Shown here: piece after piece, positions 7,061-16,910 of the stretch
Position numbering within the stretch: the first letter of the stretch is position 1
Layout: each line of letters starts with the position of its first letter
Source of the DNA: an uncultured Clostridia bacterium
Lineage (GTDB): Bacteria > Bacillota > Clostridia > UBA1381
Assembly: GCA_934476675.1 (NCBI GenBank)
Contig: CAKSOE010000035.1
Location: forward strand, 1-32,475
Length of the DNA stretch: 32,475 bases
Reading direction: 5' to 3'
Translations under genes and position numbers: made by a program
The notes under the pieces: model-generated
The model's database searches: none
Told to the model about the DNA's origin: nothing
Seen by the model: the letters and a program-made list of their open reading frames with translations, nothing else

Positions 7061-7981
7061 TCAGCCTTTTACGCCGCCGATATTTACTCCGCCCATAATC
7101 TGTTTATTAAAAAACAGGAATATTACAAACGACGGAATTGCCGAAAACACCAGTCCCATAAAATATGTATTCATCTTAACGCTTGAATCTCCCGACATTT
7201 TATATACTTTTAGAGGGAGAACGGTATGTTTATCCAATACAAGGAGCGGTGTAAAGAAATCCGACCATGCGGCAGACAGGGTTACTATTGATACGTAAAT
7301 CAATATCGGTGCCGACAATGGCAGCATAATTTTGAAAAACACCCCGTAATTACTGCATCCGTCAATTTTTGCGGCTTCGACATACGATATTGACAATGCG
7401 TCAAAGCTGTTTTTAAACAGCAGTACCGTAAAGGTGTCCGCTCCCGCGCCAAGCCACATCGGCCAATATGTATCAAGCAGGCTTACCCCTGCGTTTCCGC
7501 TCGCAAAAGGAAAATGCAGCCAGCTTATGTAGTTCGGCACCATTCTGATCTGAGTAGGCATCATCATAGTCCATACAACAAGCATAAATACAAGCTTTGT
7601 CCCCTTTGGTTTCAGTCTTGAAAGCACATATCCGCCAAAGCCGCATACCACTACCTTAAACACCAGATTTCCCGCCGATAACGCAATCGTATTAACAAAC
7701 GAATCCCCCAGCTGCAAAATGCTCCACGATTCGGACAGACGGTGCACTATCTTTGCAAATGACAAATCCTTCGGGAAGAAAGAGAATGCGCTGTAAATTT
7801 CCTGTGTGTCTTTAAATGCGGTAAGCAAAGTCCACACTGCCGGAAGAACCGATATTATGCAGGCTATGAGCAATATAACCGTAAATAAAATATATATTAC
7901 TTTTCCCGATACGGTTTTAAAATCAGAAGCGCTGATAAGTCCTGTCGGTTTGTTTTTAAATTTATCTTTCAATTTTACCAT
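7061..7981 (-). CDS. CUT1 ABC sugar transporter permease (MalG type)
   Basis: An inner-membrane permease of a carbohydrate ABC importer, 306 residues with about six hydrophobic spans: the first near residues 28-50, then spans around 100-125, 130-150, 165-180, 215-240 and 275-297. The EAA loop that docks the ATPase is clear (YVEAAKIDGCSNYGVFFKIMLP). It is the second of two permeases and starts 12 bp after the MalF-type gene, so the two should be co-translated and form a heterodimer. The cytoplasmic ATPase is not in this window; CUT1 systems often share a distant MsmK-like ATPase. The likely cargo is pectin-derived oligosaccharides, inferred from context. Confidence 0.92.
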   Translation of the reverse strand: MVKLKDKFKNKPTGLISASDFKTVSGKVIYILFTVILLIACIISVLPAVWTLLTAFKDTQEIYSAFSFFPKDLSFAKIVHRLSESWSILQLGDSFVNTIALSAGNLVFKVVVCGFGGYVLSRLKPKGTKLVFMLVVWTMMMPTQIRMVPNYISWLHFPFASGNAGVSLLDTYWPMWLGAGADTFTVLLFKNSFDALSISYVEAAKIDGCSNYGVFFKIMLPLSAPILIYVSIVTLSAAWSDFFTPLLVLDKHTVLPLKVYKMSGDSSVKMNTYFMGLVFSAIPSFVIFLFFNKQIMGGVNIGGVKG

Positions 7982-7993
7982 TGATGCCGCCCC

Positions 7994-8929
7994 CTAATAT
8001 CTTTCTTCGACTTTTCTGTTTAAGACAAAGTAAAAGCACGTAAATACTATAAGTATCACAAATATTATCACTCCCAGCGCCATAGCTTGTCCGGTGGCTC
8101 TGCCGCCGCTGTTAAATCCATACTGATACAGCTGATATGACAATGTTGTGCTTGCACCGTTAGGGCCTCCGCCCGTCATTGCAAGCGGTGCCTCCAAGGT
8201 CTGAAACACCGCTATAATTTGTCTTACAACATTCAGAAGCATTATTCCCTCCAATGCCGGACGCGTTATATACCACGCTCTCTGCCATATATTCGTCCCA
8301 TCAATAATCGCCGCTTCGTAAAGCTCCGCCGATACTCCCTGTACTGCCGCAAAATACAGCAGCATAGTTCCGGCAAATCCGCTCCATGTCATATTCAGAA
8401 CTATACCTATAATAGTAAAATTCGAATCCTGAAGCCATTGATACGGCTGTATTCCGAAAACGGCAAGAATTTGATTTAAAAGTCCCGTCTGATCGGGATA
8501 ATACATATAATACCATATAAGCATCGACGCAATTCCCGGAATAACCGCCGGTATATATATTAAAATCCTCATTGTTCGTTTCAGAACAACCATTTCATTA
8601 AGCATTACCGCAATAAGAATAGGCGGCAGAAACCCTATGATTAATGACCAGAATACATATTTGCACGTATTCCACAGCATAGGCAGAAACTGGCTGTGAG
8701 TTATGACAGCCTTATAATTTTCAAACCCCGTAAATTTATCGGGAGTATATGCTTTCATTTTGAAAAACGACCATATTGCTCCCATTACCGTAGGACGCCA
8801 TACAAAAAGATACAAAATAATAATCATCGGTATCATCAGTATCCACGCATCGAAATTATTCTTTAATATTGCTTTTCTTTTCATTTTGCGTTTTAGCGCT
8901 ATATTGTTCTCAGTTTGTGATTTTCTCAT
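7994..8929 (-). CDS. CUT1 ABC sugar transporter permease (MalF type)
   Basis: A 311-residue permease with a charged N-terminal tail (KRKMKRK), a first transmembrane helix (about 28-47), five further spans, and the EAA signature LYEAAIIDGTNIWQRAWYITRP near residue 200. The tail then ends in FYFVLNRKVEERY. It pairs with the MalG-type protein encoded just downstream. Its gene lies 117 bp after the binding-protein gene, and a perfect hairpin sits in that gap, a common arrangement that leaves the membrane subunits less expressed than the binding protein. Its own RBS is modest (GAAAGGGGTC, about 14 bases before the ATG), in agreement with this. Confidence 0.92.
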   Translation of the reverse strand: MRKSQTENNIALKRKMKRKAILKNNFDAWILMIPMIIILYLFVWRPTVMGAIWSFFKMKAYTPDKFTGFENYKAVITHSQFLPMLWNTCKYVFWSLIIGFLPPILIAVMLNEMVVLKRTMRILIYIPAVIPGIASMLIWYYMYYPDQTGLLNQILAVFGIQPYQWLQDSNFTIIGIVLNMTWSGFAGTMLLYFAAVQGVSAELYEAAIIDGTNIWQRAWYITRPALEGIMLLNVVRQIIAVFQTLEAPLAMTGGGPNGASTTLSYQLYQYGFNSGGRATGQAMALGVIIFVILIVFTCFYFVLNRKVEERY

Positions 8930-9000
8930 TTCCGGTAATGACCCCTTTCATAAATGCTTAACCTTAGACGACTTACTCAGAATACAAAAACTTATAATTT

Positions 9001-9028
9001 GTCCGAACCGAAATAAAACGGTTCGGAC
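9001..9028 (-). promoter_or_regulatory. Perfect 10-bp hairpin after the binding-protein gene
   Basis: GTCCGAACCG (9001-9010) and CGGTTCGGAC (9019-9028) are perfectly complementary around an eight-base loop. It starts 18 bp after the stop codon of the binding-protein gene. The downstream sequence on the minus strand is A/T mixed with no clean T run. It probably stabilises the upstream mRNA or partly terminates, giving an excess of binding protein over permeases. Confidence 0.75.
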
Positions 9029-9046
9029 AAAACCATACATTCAGAC

Positions 9047-10447
9047 TTAATCGGTAAAGCTGTTAAGATAATCCTTTTGGAAATCACTGTTTGCCTTTTC
9101 AAGCAGTGCCGCACAATCTGCATCTTTATTTGTGAGCACCTCCTGAATACAGCTGTCCAGAATACCGTAAAGCTCCTGTGCGCATATAGGTTCTTCCGCC
9201 TGGATTTCCACATCACTGTTTACAAAATCGTTATAAAGCTTTACATGATTCGGATTGCTGTTTGCATACTTATCTATCTGCTCATTAAGATACTTTACGG
9301 ATTCCGCATTATCGCTCCATGCGCTCATGCTCTTTATACCGATAAGTTGATTTTCGCTGAGATTTTTTTGCAAATCCTTGTCTGTGGTATCCTTATATGA
9401 ATCTGTCGCTTTAAAATTGGATTTTGTTTCTATCCAGCGTACAACTGCGTCCTTTTGTTCCTCCGTTGCTGCTGCCGATACCGAATAAAGCGTACCTCCC
9501 AGCAGCGCTACGTGTCTTGCCGGGCCTGACGGAAGTGCAAACATTCCGAGCTGATCCGGTTTCATATCGTACTTTACAAGCTGCTTCGGGCAATCGCCGG
9601 CAGTAATAAGCATTGCTCCGTTACCGGTTGCAAAAAGCTTATAATATTCGGCATTATCAATCAAGGTGTTTGAGGGCAGTACATCATATTTCCACTTTAA
9701 ATCCTTTACCCACTGCAATGCCTTTGCGCATTCTTCGCTGTTGAATGTGGCTTTCCATTTTCCGTCCGCGTCCTGTTTCATAAATTCCGTTCCGTACGAC
9801 CATGCAAGATTTGTGAAGAGCCAGCCGCCCACATTGCCGGACGACGGAAAAATAAATCCCGGCTTTCCTGTGGCATTTTTAATTTTCACCGCAAACTCCG
9901 CAGCTTCATCCCATGTTTTGGGCTGTTTGGGTGTTCCGTCCGCTTCCATCAGCCCCGCAGCTTCAAACAAATCCACATTGTACGCCATGCCAAGCATATA
10001 GGCGTCTCTCGGAACAGAATATATTTTTCCGTTTTTTGATATAATGTCAAGCACTTTTGGGTTGAACATACCGTCATAGCCGCGTTTATGCAAAACATCT
10101 GTTATATCCGCTATATATTCCGCGTCAATACACTGCTTAACCTCCGTATAGTTTGTACCGAATACCGTCGGCAGCTGTCCTCCGGCGGCCTTTGAATAGA
10201 AGGTCTTTAAGTCAAAATCCCATGTATCCGGTTCAATCTTTACGTCAGGATTTGCAGCTTCATAATCTGCAATTCTCGCATCCCAGCTTTCTTTATCTTT
10301 TCCCTCCTTGGCAGGATATCCTCCCACCGATATAACCGTTTTTCCGTCCTCGGTCTGAGTTGTGTTTTTTGTGCAGGCAGTACCCATGCCTGCAAGCATT
10401 GCCGCCGTTAAAATCAGTGCCGCTTTTTTTACAAATTGTTTTTTCAT
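9047..10447 (-). CDS. Extracellular sugar-binding lipoprotein of the ABC transporter
   Basis: A 466-residue family 1 solute-binding protein. The signal peptide (MKKQFVKKAALILTAAMLAG) ends at Cys25, the probable lipidation site, although the lipobox GTAC is atypical at the -3 position. The mature protein begins with a Thr/Asn linker, then the binding-protein core: ISVGGYPAK, ADYEAANPDVKIE, GQLPTVFGTNY, NGKIYSVPRDAYMLGMAYN and PKTWDEAAEFAVKIK. Tryptophans and charged residues around the centre are consistent with oligosaccharide binding. AAAGGAAAG precedes the ATG. The gene lies 68 bp after the SLH gene and heads the transporter part of the operon. The ligand is inferred to be a pectin oligosaccharide. 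Confidence 0.92.
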   Translation of the reverse strand: MKKQFVKKAALILTAAMLAGMGTACTKNTTQTEDGKTVISVGGYPAKEGKDKESWDARIADYEAANPDVKIEPDTWDFDLKTFYSKAAGGQLPTVFGTNYTEVKQCIDAEYIADITDVLHKRGYDGMFNPKVLDIISKNGKIYSVPRDAYMLGMAYNVDLFEAAGLMEADGTPKQPKTWDEAAEFAVKIKNATGKPGFIFPSSGNVGGWLFTNLAWSYGTEFMKQDADGKWKATFNSEECAKALQWVKDLKWKYDVLPSNTLIDNAEYYKLFATGNGAMLITAGDCPKQLVKYDMKPDQLGMFALPSGPARHVALLGGTLYSVSAAATEEQKDAVVRWIETKSNFKATDSYKDTTDKDLQKNLSENQLIGIKSMSAWSDNAESVKYLNEQIDKYANSNPNHVKLYNDFVNSDVEIQAEEPICAQELYGILDSCIQEVLTNKDADCAALLEKANSDFQKDYLNSFTD

Positions 10448-10515
10448 TTCAACTTTCCTTTCTCTTATAGCCTTATAAAACTCCGATATTAATTGTTCAG
10501 CTTCACATCCGTATG

Positions 10516-13176
10516 CTATTTATATATAACTATTAACGATGTCAATTCAAACTGTGTATGAACAAATATATTATCGGAAAGTTCCGAATCGCTTGACAGA
10601 GTCATAATATCGTTTCTGCCGACAATTCTAAAACGCTTGCTGCCCTGTTTGCTCATATCCACTTCATATATACGTGTCGAACCTGTTAACGGGAACAATT
10701 CGTCCATGGGAGTATTGTCTCCGCTGCGCTGTATTTTTAAATAATTTCCGTAAATCTTATATGCCTTTCCGTAAAGATGTCTGGTTTCCGAACCGTATAT
10801 AATTCCCGAATCATCACCGTTGTTAACGCCGTAAACCTTGCGTTCACTCGCATCAAACATCAATTTGAACTGAGCGACATAGCCGTCATCATCAAGTATC
10901 AGCCTTACAGCGTCTCCCGGTTCAACGCTGACCTGTGTATCGGTTCCTACGTCCGCTACGGCAATTACATTTTCCGCACACTTGAAACTTACATCATTGC
11001 CTGCCTGAAAGCCGCCTACCGTTATTCCGGTATATGCGCCTGTTTCGTTATAGTATTCTCCGATAGACGTAACAAGCATAACAGGACTTTGCCTTTTTAG
11101 CACCGGAGCTTGATTTTTCAGCACAACAATTCGTGCGGTAACCGAATTTCTTACGGTTGTATATGCCTCCGCTCCCGGATAATACTGCTCATTGGTAAGA
11201 TATGTACAGGGCTTATATGAGTATTTATCGGTATTGCCGGATTCCGCATCTTCCGGAACAATGAATATTCCCGTATCTCCGTTTACCAGAACTCGTCCTC
11301 CGATAAGTCCGGTTGATGAATAATATCGGTTATTATATGAAAATCCGCTGTTTGGAACTGTGCTTATTTTCCTTAATCCGTCCGATTCCTCATCGTCCGA
11401 TGAAAATTCCACTTCCTTTATAACGTTATCCTCTCCCGTGCGGTATCTTATAAGCTGAGGTTTTTTTACCAGTTCCAGAAAATGTTCCTGTGTGACCTTT
11501 CCCGTTTTACTGCCAAGACTGATTTTCCTTTCTGTCATTATGTCCTCAAATTTATTATCTGTCGTAAATATTTTAAGGCACACGCTGTCTTTTCCTTCAT
11601 CCAGCCACCACTTGCAAAGATACCCGAATTTCATCGTTTCATTCACAGAAGCCTTTATTGAGGCAATCTTACCGGAGGGGTCAAGTAAAAATTCATATTC
11701 CGTTCCCGATTTAATTGCGCCCAAGCCCTCGTTTTCTATAAATTCAAATCCGGTTTTATATGTGTTGCCGTCCTTATCCGTAACTGTATAATATCTGTTT
11801 GAATCGCTGCTTTCCAATGATACCGTGTTAACCTTAAATGAAACCGTATCGTCGGAAACGATAATACGCACACAATTGAAATCGCTGTCGGCATATACAA
11901 ACAGCACATCATCTTTCTTTACATCCGATAATCCGGCTTTCTCGCCCATCTTGCGGTAAATTTCAACCGATTCGTATTTGCTTGTATCTACGGTTCTTTC
12001 CATGCTGTATCTATCATAAATAATTCCGTCCGACACATTTACGTCATTCACCACAACGACCTTGTAGCTTTCTATGTTGACAACATCATATCTGCCGTCA
12101 CGATTATTATCAATCAGCTCCATCGTTCCGTTTATGGGAATATCCGTGCCTTTTTCAAGCAATTTCAGCAGTCCGCCGTTATAAATAACAATTACATCAT
12201 CTGCAAGCCTTAATGTCTTTTGGGTTTTATCGTAATAAACAACTTCCTTTGCGGTAAAATCGGCAACATCGCTTACATCAAGACTTTTAATGCTGTTTCT
12301 TTTTACATCAACGTAAATGATATTACGCTCATTATTATCCTCTTCGTAATAAATTTTAGCATTATATCCTAAGTAGCTTTGGAAATATCTTTCGTCCGTC
12401 TTGTACATCTCGCCGTTAACAACCAGATAACCGTTTTCGTTTTTCTGTCCGGTATATATATTACTGTATCCGTTTTCTTCCACAATGCCTTCTGTCATAT
12501 ATATATCAAATACGGAATTCATTAAAGTTTTGCCCTCGTCGGCACTGTAATCTCCGGTTGAATTTATCGTCATAAGATCCATATTCATCATGTTGTATAC
12601 CAGTATAATCGATGAATCCAATGTGAGCAGTCCGCCGACCGACGCAGTAACATTATCCATAAGACCTTCGCCGAATGCGATTGAGTTAAAGCCTGTCGGA
12701 TAACCTCCCGCATTTTCCGCCGCCGTTTCATATCCGACTGCACGAAGCGCCATTGCGGCAGCTTCTTCTAACGTCAGGTTCTTGTTAACGCCCAGTGTTC
12801 CGTCGCCGTTGCCTTTTATTATTCCCTTGCTGTACGCGGCGGAAACCACGGAGGAAAATTCACTTTCACTTTGTACATCATAAAATTGAATTTTATCCTC
12901 GGGCGAAAGGTCATAATTCATACCGGTGGCTTTCATCAGTATTTTCAAAAAATCCCCTTTTGTAATCACGGCATCTGCGCTGTAATCTTCAAAGCCGTCC
13001 AAAGCGCCGATATACTTCAATATTTCATATTCCGGATATGTAAACACCGCAATTTCCGTATTATCTTCCGCGGTATCGGTATTTTCTGCAAAAACCGCAG
13101 CTGCCATACTCTGAAACAATCCGCACAAAATCAAAATATAAATAATGCTTTTTACAAATATATTATTTTTCTTCAT
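10516..13176 (-). CDS. Secreted SLH-domain surface protein, unknown body
   Basis: An 886-residue exported protein. It has a signal peptide (MKKNNIFVKSIIYILILCG to about residue 30), then three SLH repeats at about 45-92, 96-150 and 150-205, the second with the typical GIIKGNGDGTLG turn. These should tie it to secondary cell-wall polymer. The remaining 680 residues are beta-rich with many short KDGNTY- or NNRDGRYD-like turns and have no family that I recognise. ATG 13176 is chosen because GAGAGGAG lies seven bases before it; the frame upstream overlaps the previous gene. With the next SLH protein it could form a surface platform for pectin capture, which is inference. Confidence 0.8.
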   Translation of the reverse strand: MKKNNIFVKSIIYILILCGLFQSMAAAVFAENTDTAEDNTEIAVFTYPEYEILKYIGALDGFEDYSADAVITKGDFLKILMKATGMNYDLSPEDKIQFYDVQSESEFSSVVSAAYSKGIIKGNGDGTLGVNKNLTLEEAAAMALRAVGYETAAENAGGYPTGFNSIAFGEGLMDNVTASVGGLLTLDSSIILVYNMMNMDLMTINSTGDYSADEGKTLMNSVFDIYMTEGIVEENGYSNIYTGQKNENGYLVVNGEMYKTDERYFQSYLGYNAKIYYEEDNNERNIIYVDVKRNSIKSLDVSDVADFTAKEVVYYDKTQKTLRLADDVIVIYNGGLLKLLEKGTDIPINGTMELIDNNRDGRYDVVNIESYKVVVVNDVNVSDGIIYDRYSMERTVDTSKYESVEIYRKMGEKAGLSDVKKDDVLFVYADSDFNCVRIIVSDDTVSFKVNTVSLESSDSNRYYTVTDKDGNTYKTGFEFIENEGLGAIKSGTEYEFLLDPSGKIASIKASVNETMKFGYLCKWWLDEGKDSVCLKIFTTDNKFEDIMTERKISLGSKTGKVTQEHFLELVKKPQLIRYRTGEDNVIKEVEFSSDDEESDGLRKISTVPNSGFSYNNRYYSSTGLIGGRVLVNGDTGIFIVPEDAESGNTDKYSYKPCTYLTNEQYYPGAEAYTTVRNSVTARIVVLKNQAPVLKRQSPVMLVTSIGEYYNETGAYTGITVGGFQAGNDVSFKCAENVIAVADVGTDTQVSVEPGDAVRLILDDDGYVAQFKLMFDASERKVYGVNNGDDSGIIYGSETRHLYGKAYKIYGNYLKIQRSGDNTPMDELFPLTGSTRIYEVDMSKQGSKRFRIVGRNDIMTLSSDSELSDNIFVHTQFELTSLIVIYK

Positions 13177-13202
13177 GACTATTCTCCTCTCGTAAACAAG
13201 CA

Positions 13203-16200
13203 TTACGACATACGTCTGCACACTTCATAAAGCATTTTTGCTGCCTGTGCTCTGGTGCAGCGTTCAGCCGGCATGAACATATTTGCACCCATACCGTTAA
13301 TTACTTTGTTTTTAGCAAGGCTTTCGACCGCTTCACGAGCATATTCCGATATAGCCTCATCATCGTCAAACGGAAGATATTCGGCATCTGCGGACAGTTC
13401 AATTCCTTTCAAAACGGCGCACCTGTAAATCATTGCTGCAAGTTCTTCTCTTGTTATCGGAGCGCCTACGCCGAAAAGTCCGTCACCTGTTCCGTTAACT
13501 ATTCCGTTTTTCTCTCCCGACGCCACATACTTATAATACCAAGCATTTTTATCTACGTCCGAAAATTCGCTTTGAGCATTTTCATCTTCAAGATTAAACG
13601 CGCAAATTATAAGCTTTGTAAATTCTTCACGCGAAATATTATCCTCCGGATAAAATCTTCCGTTTTCCCTTCCGTTAATAATTCCGCGTGCAACCAGAAC
13701 CGATATTGCCTCCTCTGCCCACTTGACATTATCCAAATCGGTAAAGTCGGTTTTTGCCTCCTCTATGGGACTGTTTTCCTCCGCTTTAACTGACGGAGTC
13801 GCAACATATCCCCCGCCACCGCTGCCACCGCCGCCGGATGTATTGCCTCTGCTTGAAGTTTCGGGCAGAGCTTTAATCCCGTTGTTAATCTCGCTAAGGA
13901 GCGCGCTTAATCCGTTTATACCTGCATGATTTTTATATACTGCGGCGCATATTTTTCTTCTTTGCTCCGCAGTTTTTGCATAATACTGAGTTTTACGCTC
14001 TATAAACGGTTTTATATTATCTATCGCATCGGAAATCACGTCTGTGTTAGCCGCACTTTTTATTCTGGAAAGAGATTTCATATAAGAATTAACCTCTGAT
14101 GTAAACTTGTCAATGTCACTTCTCTTATATGTTTTCATATCCATATTAAGCAGTATGTCTCCGCCGGAAATGCCTTTTGAAACAGCTTCGGTATAAGTAT
14201 TTTCGTCAATGTCAAGATAATTTCTGTATTTTTCCAGAATATTGCTTAACTCGCCGATATTATTGCTCGCAGCCATTTCCTTGAATATTTCTTCCGTTTT
14301 GTCCAGTCCGATTGCATAAATACTCATATCGTAAAAATCGCCGTATTCATAACCGGATATTCTGCTTTTGTATTCTGCATCATCATCGCTCGGGAAAAAT
14401 TCAAATGCCGCAATTCCGTTTTCGTCCGTTCTGCACTGCCCCGCATACTCAATAATTTCGGGTGCATTATCGGCATTTAATGTTTCCAGTTCGCTGTACT
14501 CCTTTCCGTTCTTTAAAACAGTAAGAGTTATATCCGAATTGGGCTTGGAATTTACAAAAACAGTGATTTTACGTCTTTGTGTTTCGCCCTCGACAACGGA
14601 TTTTTTTATACTCACCGTTCCGTCAAAGCTATCGCATACCGGTCTTGTGTTATCGGCGGTGTATTTCGTAACCTCCGGTCTTGTAAGCGGATATTGACCG
14701 TTCATGTTCCATACAAATGTTTTTATGTACATATCCGCCTTTTCTTCCTCTGTGTATTGGCTGATGTCCACATTGATATTTAGCTGTTTATTTGAGGATT
14801 TGCCGATATTATCCGATGAATACAGAGTTTTTACAATTCTTCCCTCATCAAATCCGCTTGCTTTTTTGTAAAGCATCGCAAATGCTATAACCGTGTTATT
14901 ATCCTCCGCATATTTATTGCTGAACACGTTATATTGTATATTTACGCTGCTTTTACCGACAAGACTTTCCTCCGAAAACACGGGTTCATCAACATCAACC
15001 GGATAACCGTTCGGTTTTATCGCTGCCAGCAATCTGCCTGTTTCAACGGCTGATTTGTCAACATCTGCTTGTGTTTGAGCGCTTTCCATATTTTCCAGTG
15101 CCAAATTATATTCATTTTCAAGCGCTGCAATTTCCTGCTCGTCATAATCATCGGGTTTATTTCCCACGCTTACGGTATTTAAAAGCGTTTTAGCCTTACG
15201 AAGAACAGACAGCGGTTTTCCGTAGTCCAAAGGCTCATTTCTCTTTTCGGCAATAACCTTATAGACTTTCAGATTATCAATCATTGCCCCCGTTCCGCTG
15301 CCCAGTCCGCTTAGCGTCAGAATGTTATATTTATCCGTCTTTCCGGCAGTGGTACTCTGAACCTTCTTTTTCTCGGCAATACATTCACCGTCAACATAAA
15401 TGCTCAAAGTATTTGTCGGATTGCCATTGGTGTCCGTTGCGTGCAATTTGATTTTAATTCTGTACCAGGTGTCGTCTTTAAGAAAATTTTCACCCGTTAT
15501 ATCTTCAAACGTCAGACCGCCCGGCAATGAGATTTGCATTTTTCCGGTCGAACCGTCAAAGTTCAGTCTGTGAATAGGTGTTCCGTCGGAGCTTGTATCC
15601 ATATGCAGCTTTACCTGAAAATTCTTTTTGTTGGCAACAACTCCGTCAAGCTTTAAGTCAAATTCCGTTACACTGTCACAGCCCGCACCCTCATTTGTAT
15701 ACGCGTCCGTTGCGGGGTTTGAGCTTCTTAACAGATACGTGGGAGTAAACGTTTCCGAAATACGGTTAACGGAAGATGTTTTTTCGCTCAGATAGAGCGA
15801 CTTTCCTATATACGGCACATCCTCATCTCTGAATACCTTATCCGCACCGGCAAACGGTTTTACGTCTTCGTTTTCAAAATCGGTGTTGATAATATATTCA
15901 ATAGGTTCGGGAACAAACGGCTCCTCCTTTACATATATGTCAAGGTCATTATCGTCAAGTCCTGCCTGTTCAACGGCAGCGCTCAATTCGTTTGCCGCTG
16001 CACTAACCTCCTCTTTTGAGGCGTTAGAGGTATATACCTGATACGCCTTGTCAGCCTCCGCACTCAAAGTTTCCGCCTCTGCCGAACCCTCCTCGGCATC
16101 TCTTACCATTCTGTCTGCTTTTCGTATAAGCGAAATCAGTCTGTCATTTTCGGGAGTTGCATTTTCTGCGCCGTTATACTTTTTTATGCTTACATTATCC

Positions 16201-16910
16201 ACCAGAATTGTTGAACCGATACCGCCGTCACAGCATATCTGAAAAGCATTGTAGTACGGCAGTTTTCCGGTGTTTTCGCTTGTGTATGTAACTCCCGACA
16301 AAACGCGCGTACCGTTAATGTATAAAGCCTTTTGCAGCTTTGTTTCCTGACCGCTCGGGCCTGTTACCTGAGTTATCAGCTTTATCCTGTACCATTTATT
16401 ATCTTTAAATTCGCCTACATCCTCCTGTCCGCCGGCATTGTTACGGCGAAAATACGCATTAATCCGCTCATTCGCCATATTAATGCGCAAATGTCCGGTT
16501 GTATCTTTATATTGCTCGACTACTCTGTCCGAATTGAACGCAATATGTATCGAGCCGAATTTCTTCATTACGTCCTTTGACAGAATATCAAACTCTGTTT
16601 CAATAAAAAAGTTATTACCCTCAAGCTCCGACGCCTTATATCCGGCTACCGAATTAAAAAGCGGCAGCGCCTCAAAATACGATGTGTTAAACGAATCTCT
16701 GCCTGCCTCTTTGCAAACCAAGCTTACGCTTTTTCCGATGCCTCTCCCCTCGGCGTCACACACGCTTCCGAGCGCAAACAGTGTATTTTCCCCATCTTCA
16801 AAATCATGCTGCATAACCGTACCGCTCGCAGCGCTGACGATGTGACTTACATTGGCAAAAGTTGAAAAAATCATTATTACAGCCATAAAGAAAGACACAC
16901 TTTTTTTCAT
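13203..16910 (-). CDS. Multidomain SLH surface protein with two LamG-like modules
   Basis: A 1235-residue exported protein with a signal peptide (MKKSVSFFMAVIMIFSTFA). Two concanavalin/LamG-like modules (about 35-245 and 338-555) each end in a DN(V/L)xxxKY-type strand and are followed by helical FIVAR-like linkers. Next come a beta-sandwich (about 650-770) also found in the neighbouring proteins, a helical region, a glycine linker (GGGGSGGGGY, about 1030) and three C-terminal SLH repeats (about 1060-1235). It has no catalytic motif and is best read as a cell-surface polysaccharide-binding protein. The start codon ATG at 16910 shares its A with the stop of the GH105 gene (TGATG), so translation is coupled. 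AGAGAGGAG lies about 11 bases before it. Confidence 0.85.
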   Translation of the reverse strand: MKKSVSFFMAVIMIFSTFANVSHIVSAASGTVMQHDFEDGENTLFALGSVCDAEGRGIGKSVSLVCKEAGRDSFNTSYFEALPLFNSVAGYKASELEGNNFFIETEFDILSKDVMKKFGSIHIAFNSDRVVEQYKDTTGHLRINMANERINAYFRRNNAGGQEDVGEFKDNKWYRIKLITQVTGPSGQETKLQKALYINGTRVLSGVTYTSENTGKLPYYNAFQICCDGGIGSTILVDNVSIKKYNGAENATPENDRLISLIRKADRMVRDAEEGSAEAETLSAEADKAYQVYTSNASKEEVSAAANELSAAVEQAGLDDNDLDIYVKEEPFVPEPIEYIINTDFENEDVKPFAGADKVFRDEDVPYIGKSLYLSEKTSSVNRISETFTPTYLLRSSNPATDAYTNEGAGCDSVTEFDLKLDGVVANKKNFQVKLHMDTSSDGTPIHRLNFDGSTGKMQISLPGGLTFEDITGENFLKDDTWYRIKIKLHATDTNGNPTNTLSIYVDGECIAEKKKVQSTTAGKTDKYNILTLSGLGSGTGAMIDNLKVYKVIAEKRNEPLDYGKPLSVLRKAKTLLNTVSVGNKPDDYDEQEIAALENEYNLALENMESAQTQADVDKSAVETGRLLAAIKPNGYPVDVDEPVFSEESLVGKSSVNIQYNVFSNKYAEDNNTVIAFAMLYKKASGFDEGRIVKTLYSSDNIGKSSNKQLNINVDISQYTEEEKADMYIKTFVWNMNGQYPLTRPEVTKYTADNTRPVCDSFDGTVSIKKSVVEGETQRRKITVFVNSKPNSDITLTVLKNGKEYSELETLNADNAPEIIEYAGQCRTDENGIAAFEFFPSDDDAEYKSRISGYEYGDFYDMSIYAIGLDKTEEIFKEMAASNNIGELSNILEKYRNYLDIDENTYTEAVSKGISGGDILLNMDMKTYKRSDIDKFTSEVNSYMKSLSRIKSAANTDVISDAIDNIKPFIERKTQYYAKTAEQRRKICAAVYKNHAGINGLSALLSEINNGIKALPETSSRGNTSGGGGSGGGGYVATPSVKAEENSPIEEAKTDFTDLDNVKWAEEAISVLVARGIINGRENGRFYPEDNISREEFTKLIICAFNLEDENAQSEFSDVDKNAWYYKYVASGEKNGIVNGTGDGLFGVGAPITREELAAMIYRCAVLKGIELSADAEYLPFDDDEAISEYAREAVESLAKNKVINGMGANMFMPAERCTRAQAAKMLYEVCRRMS

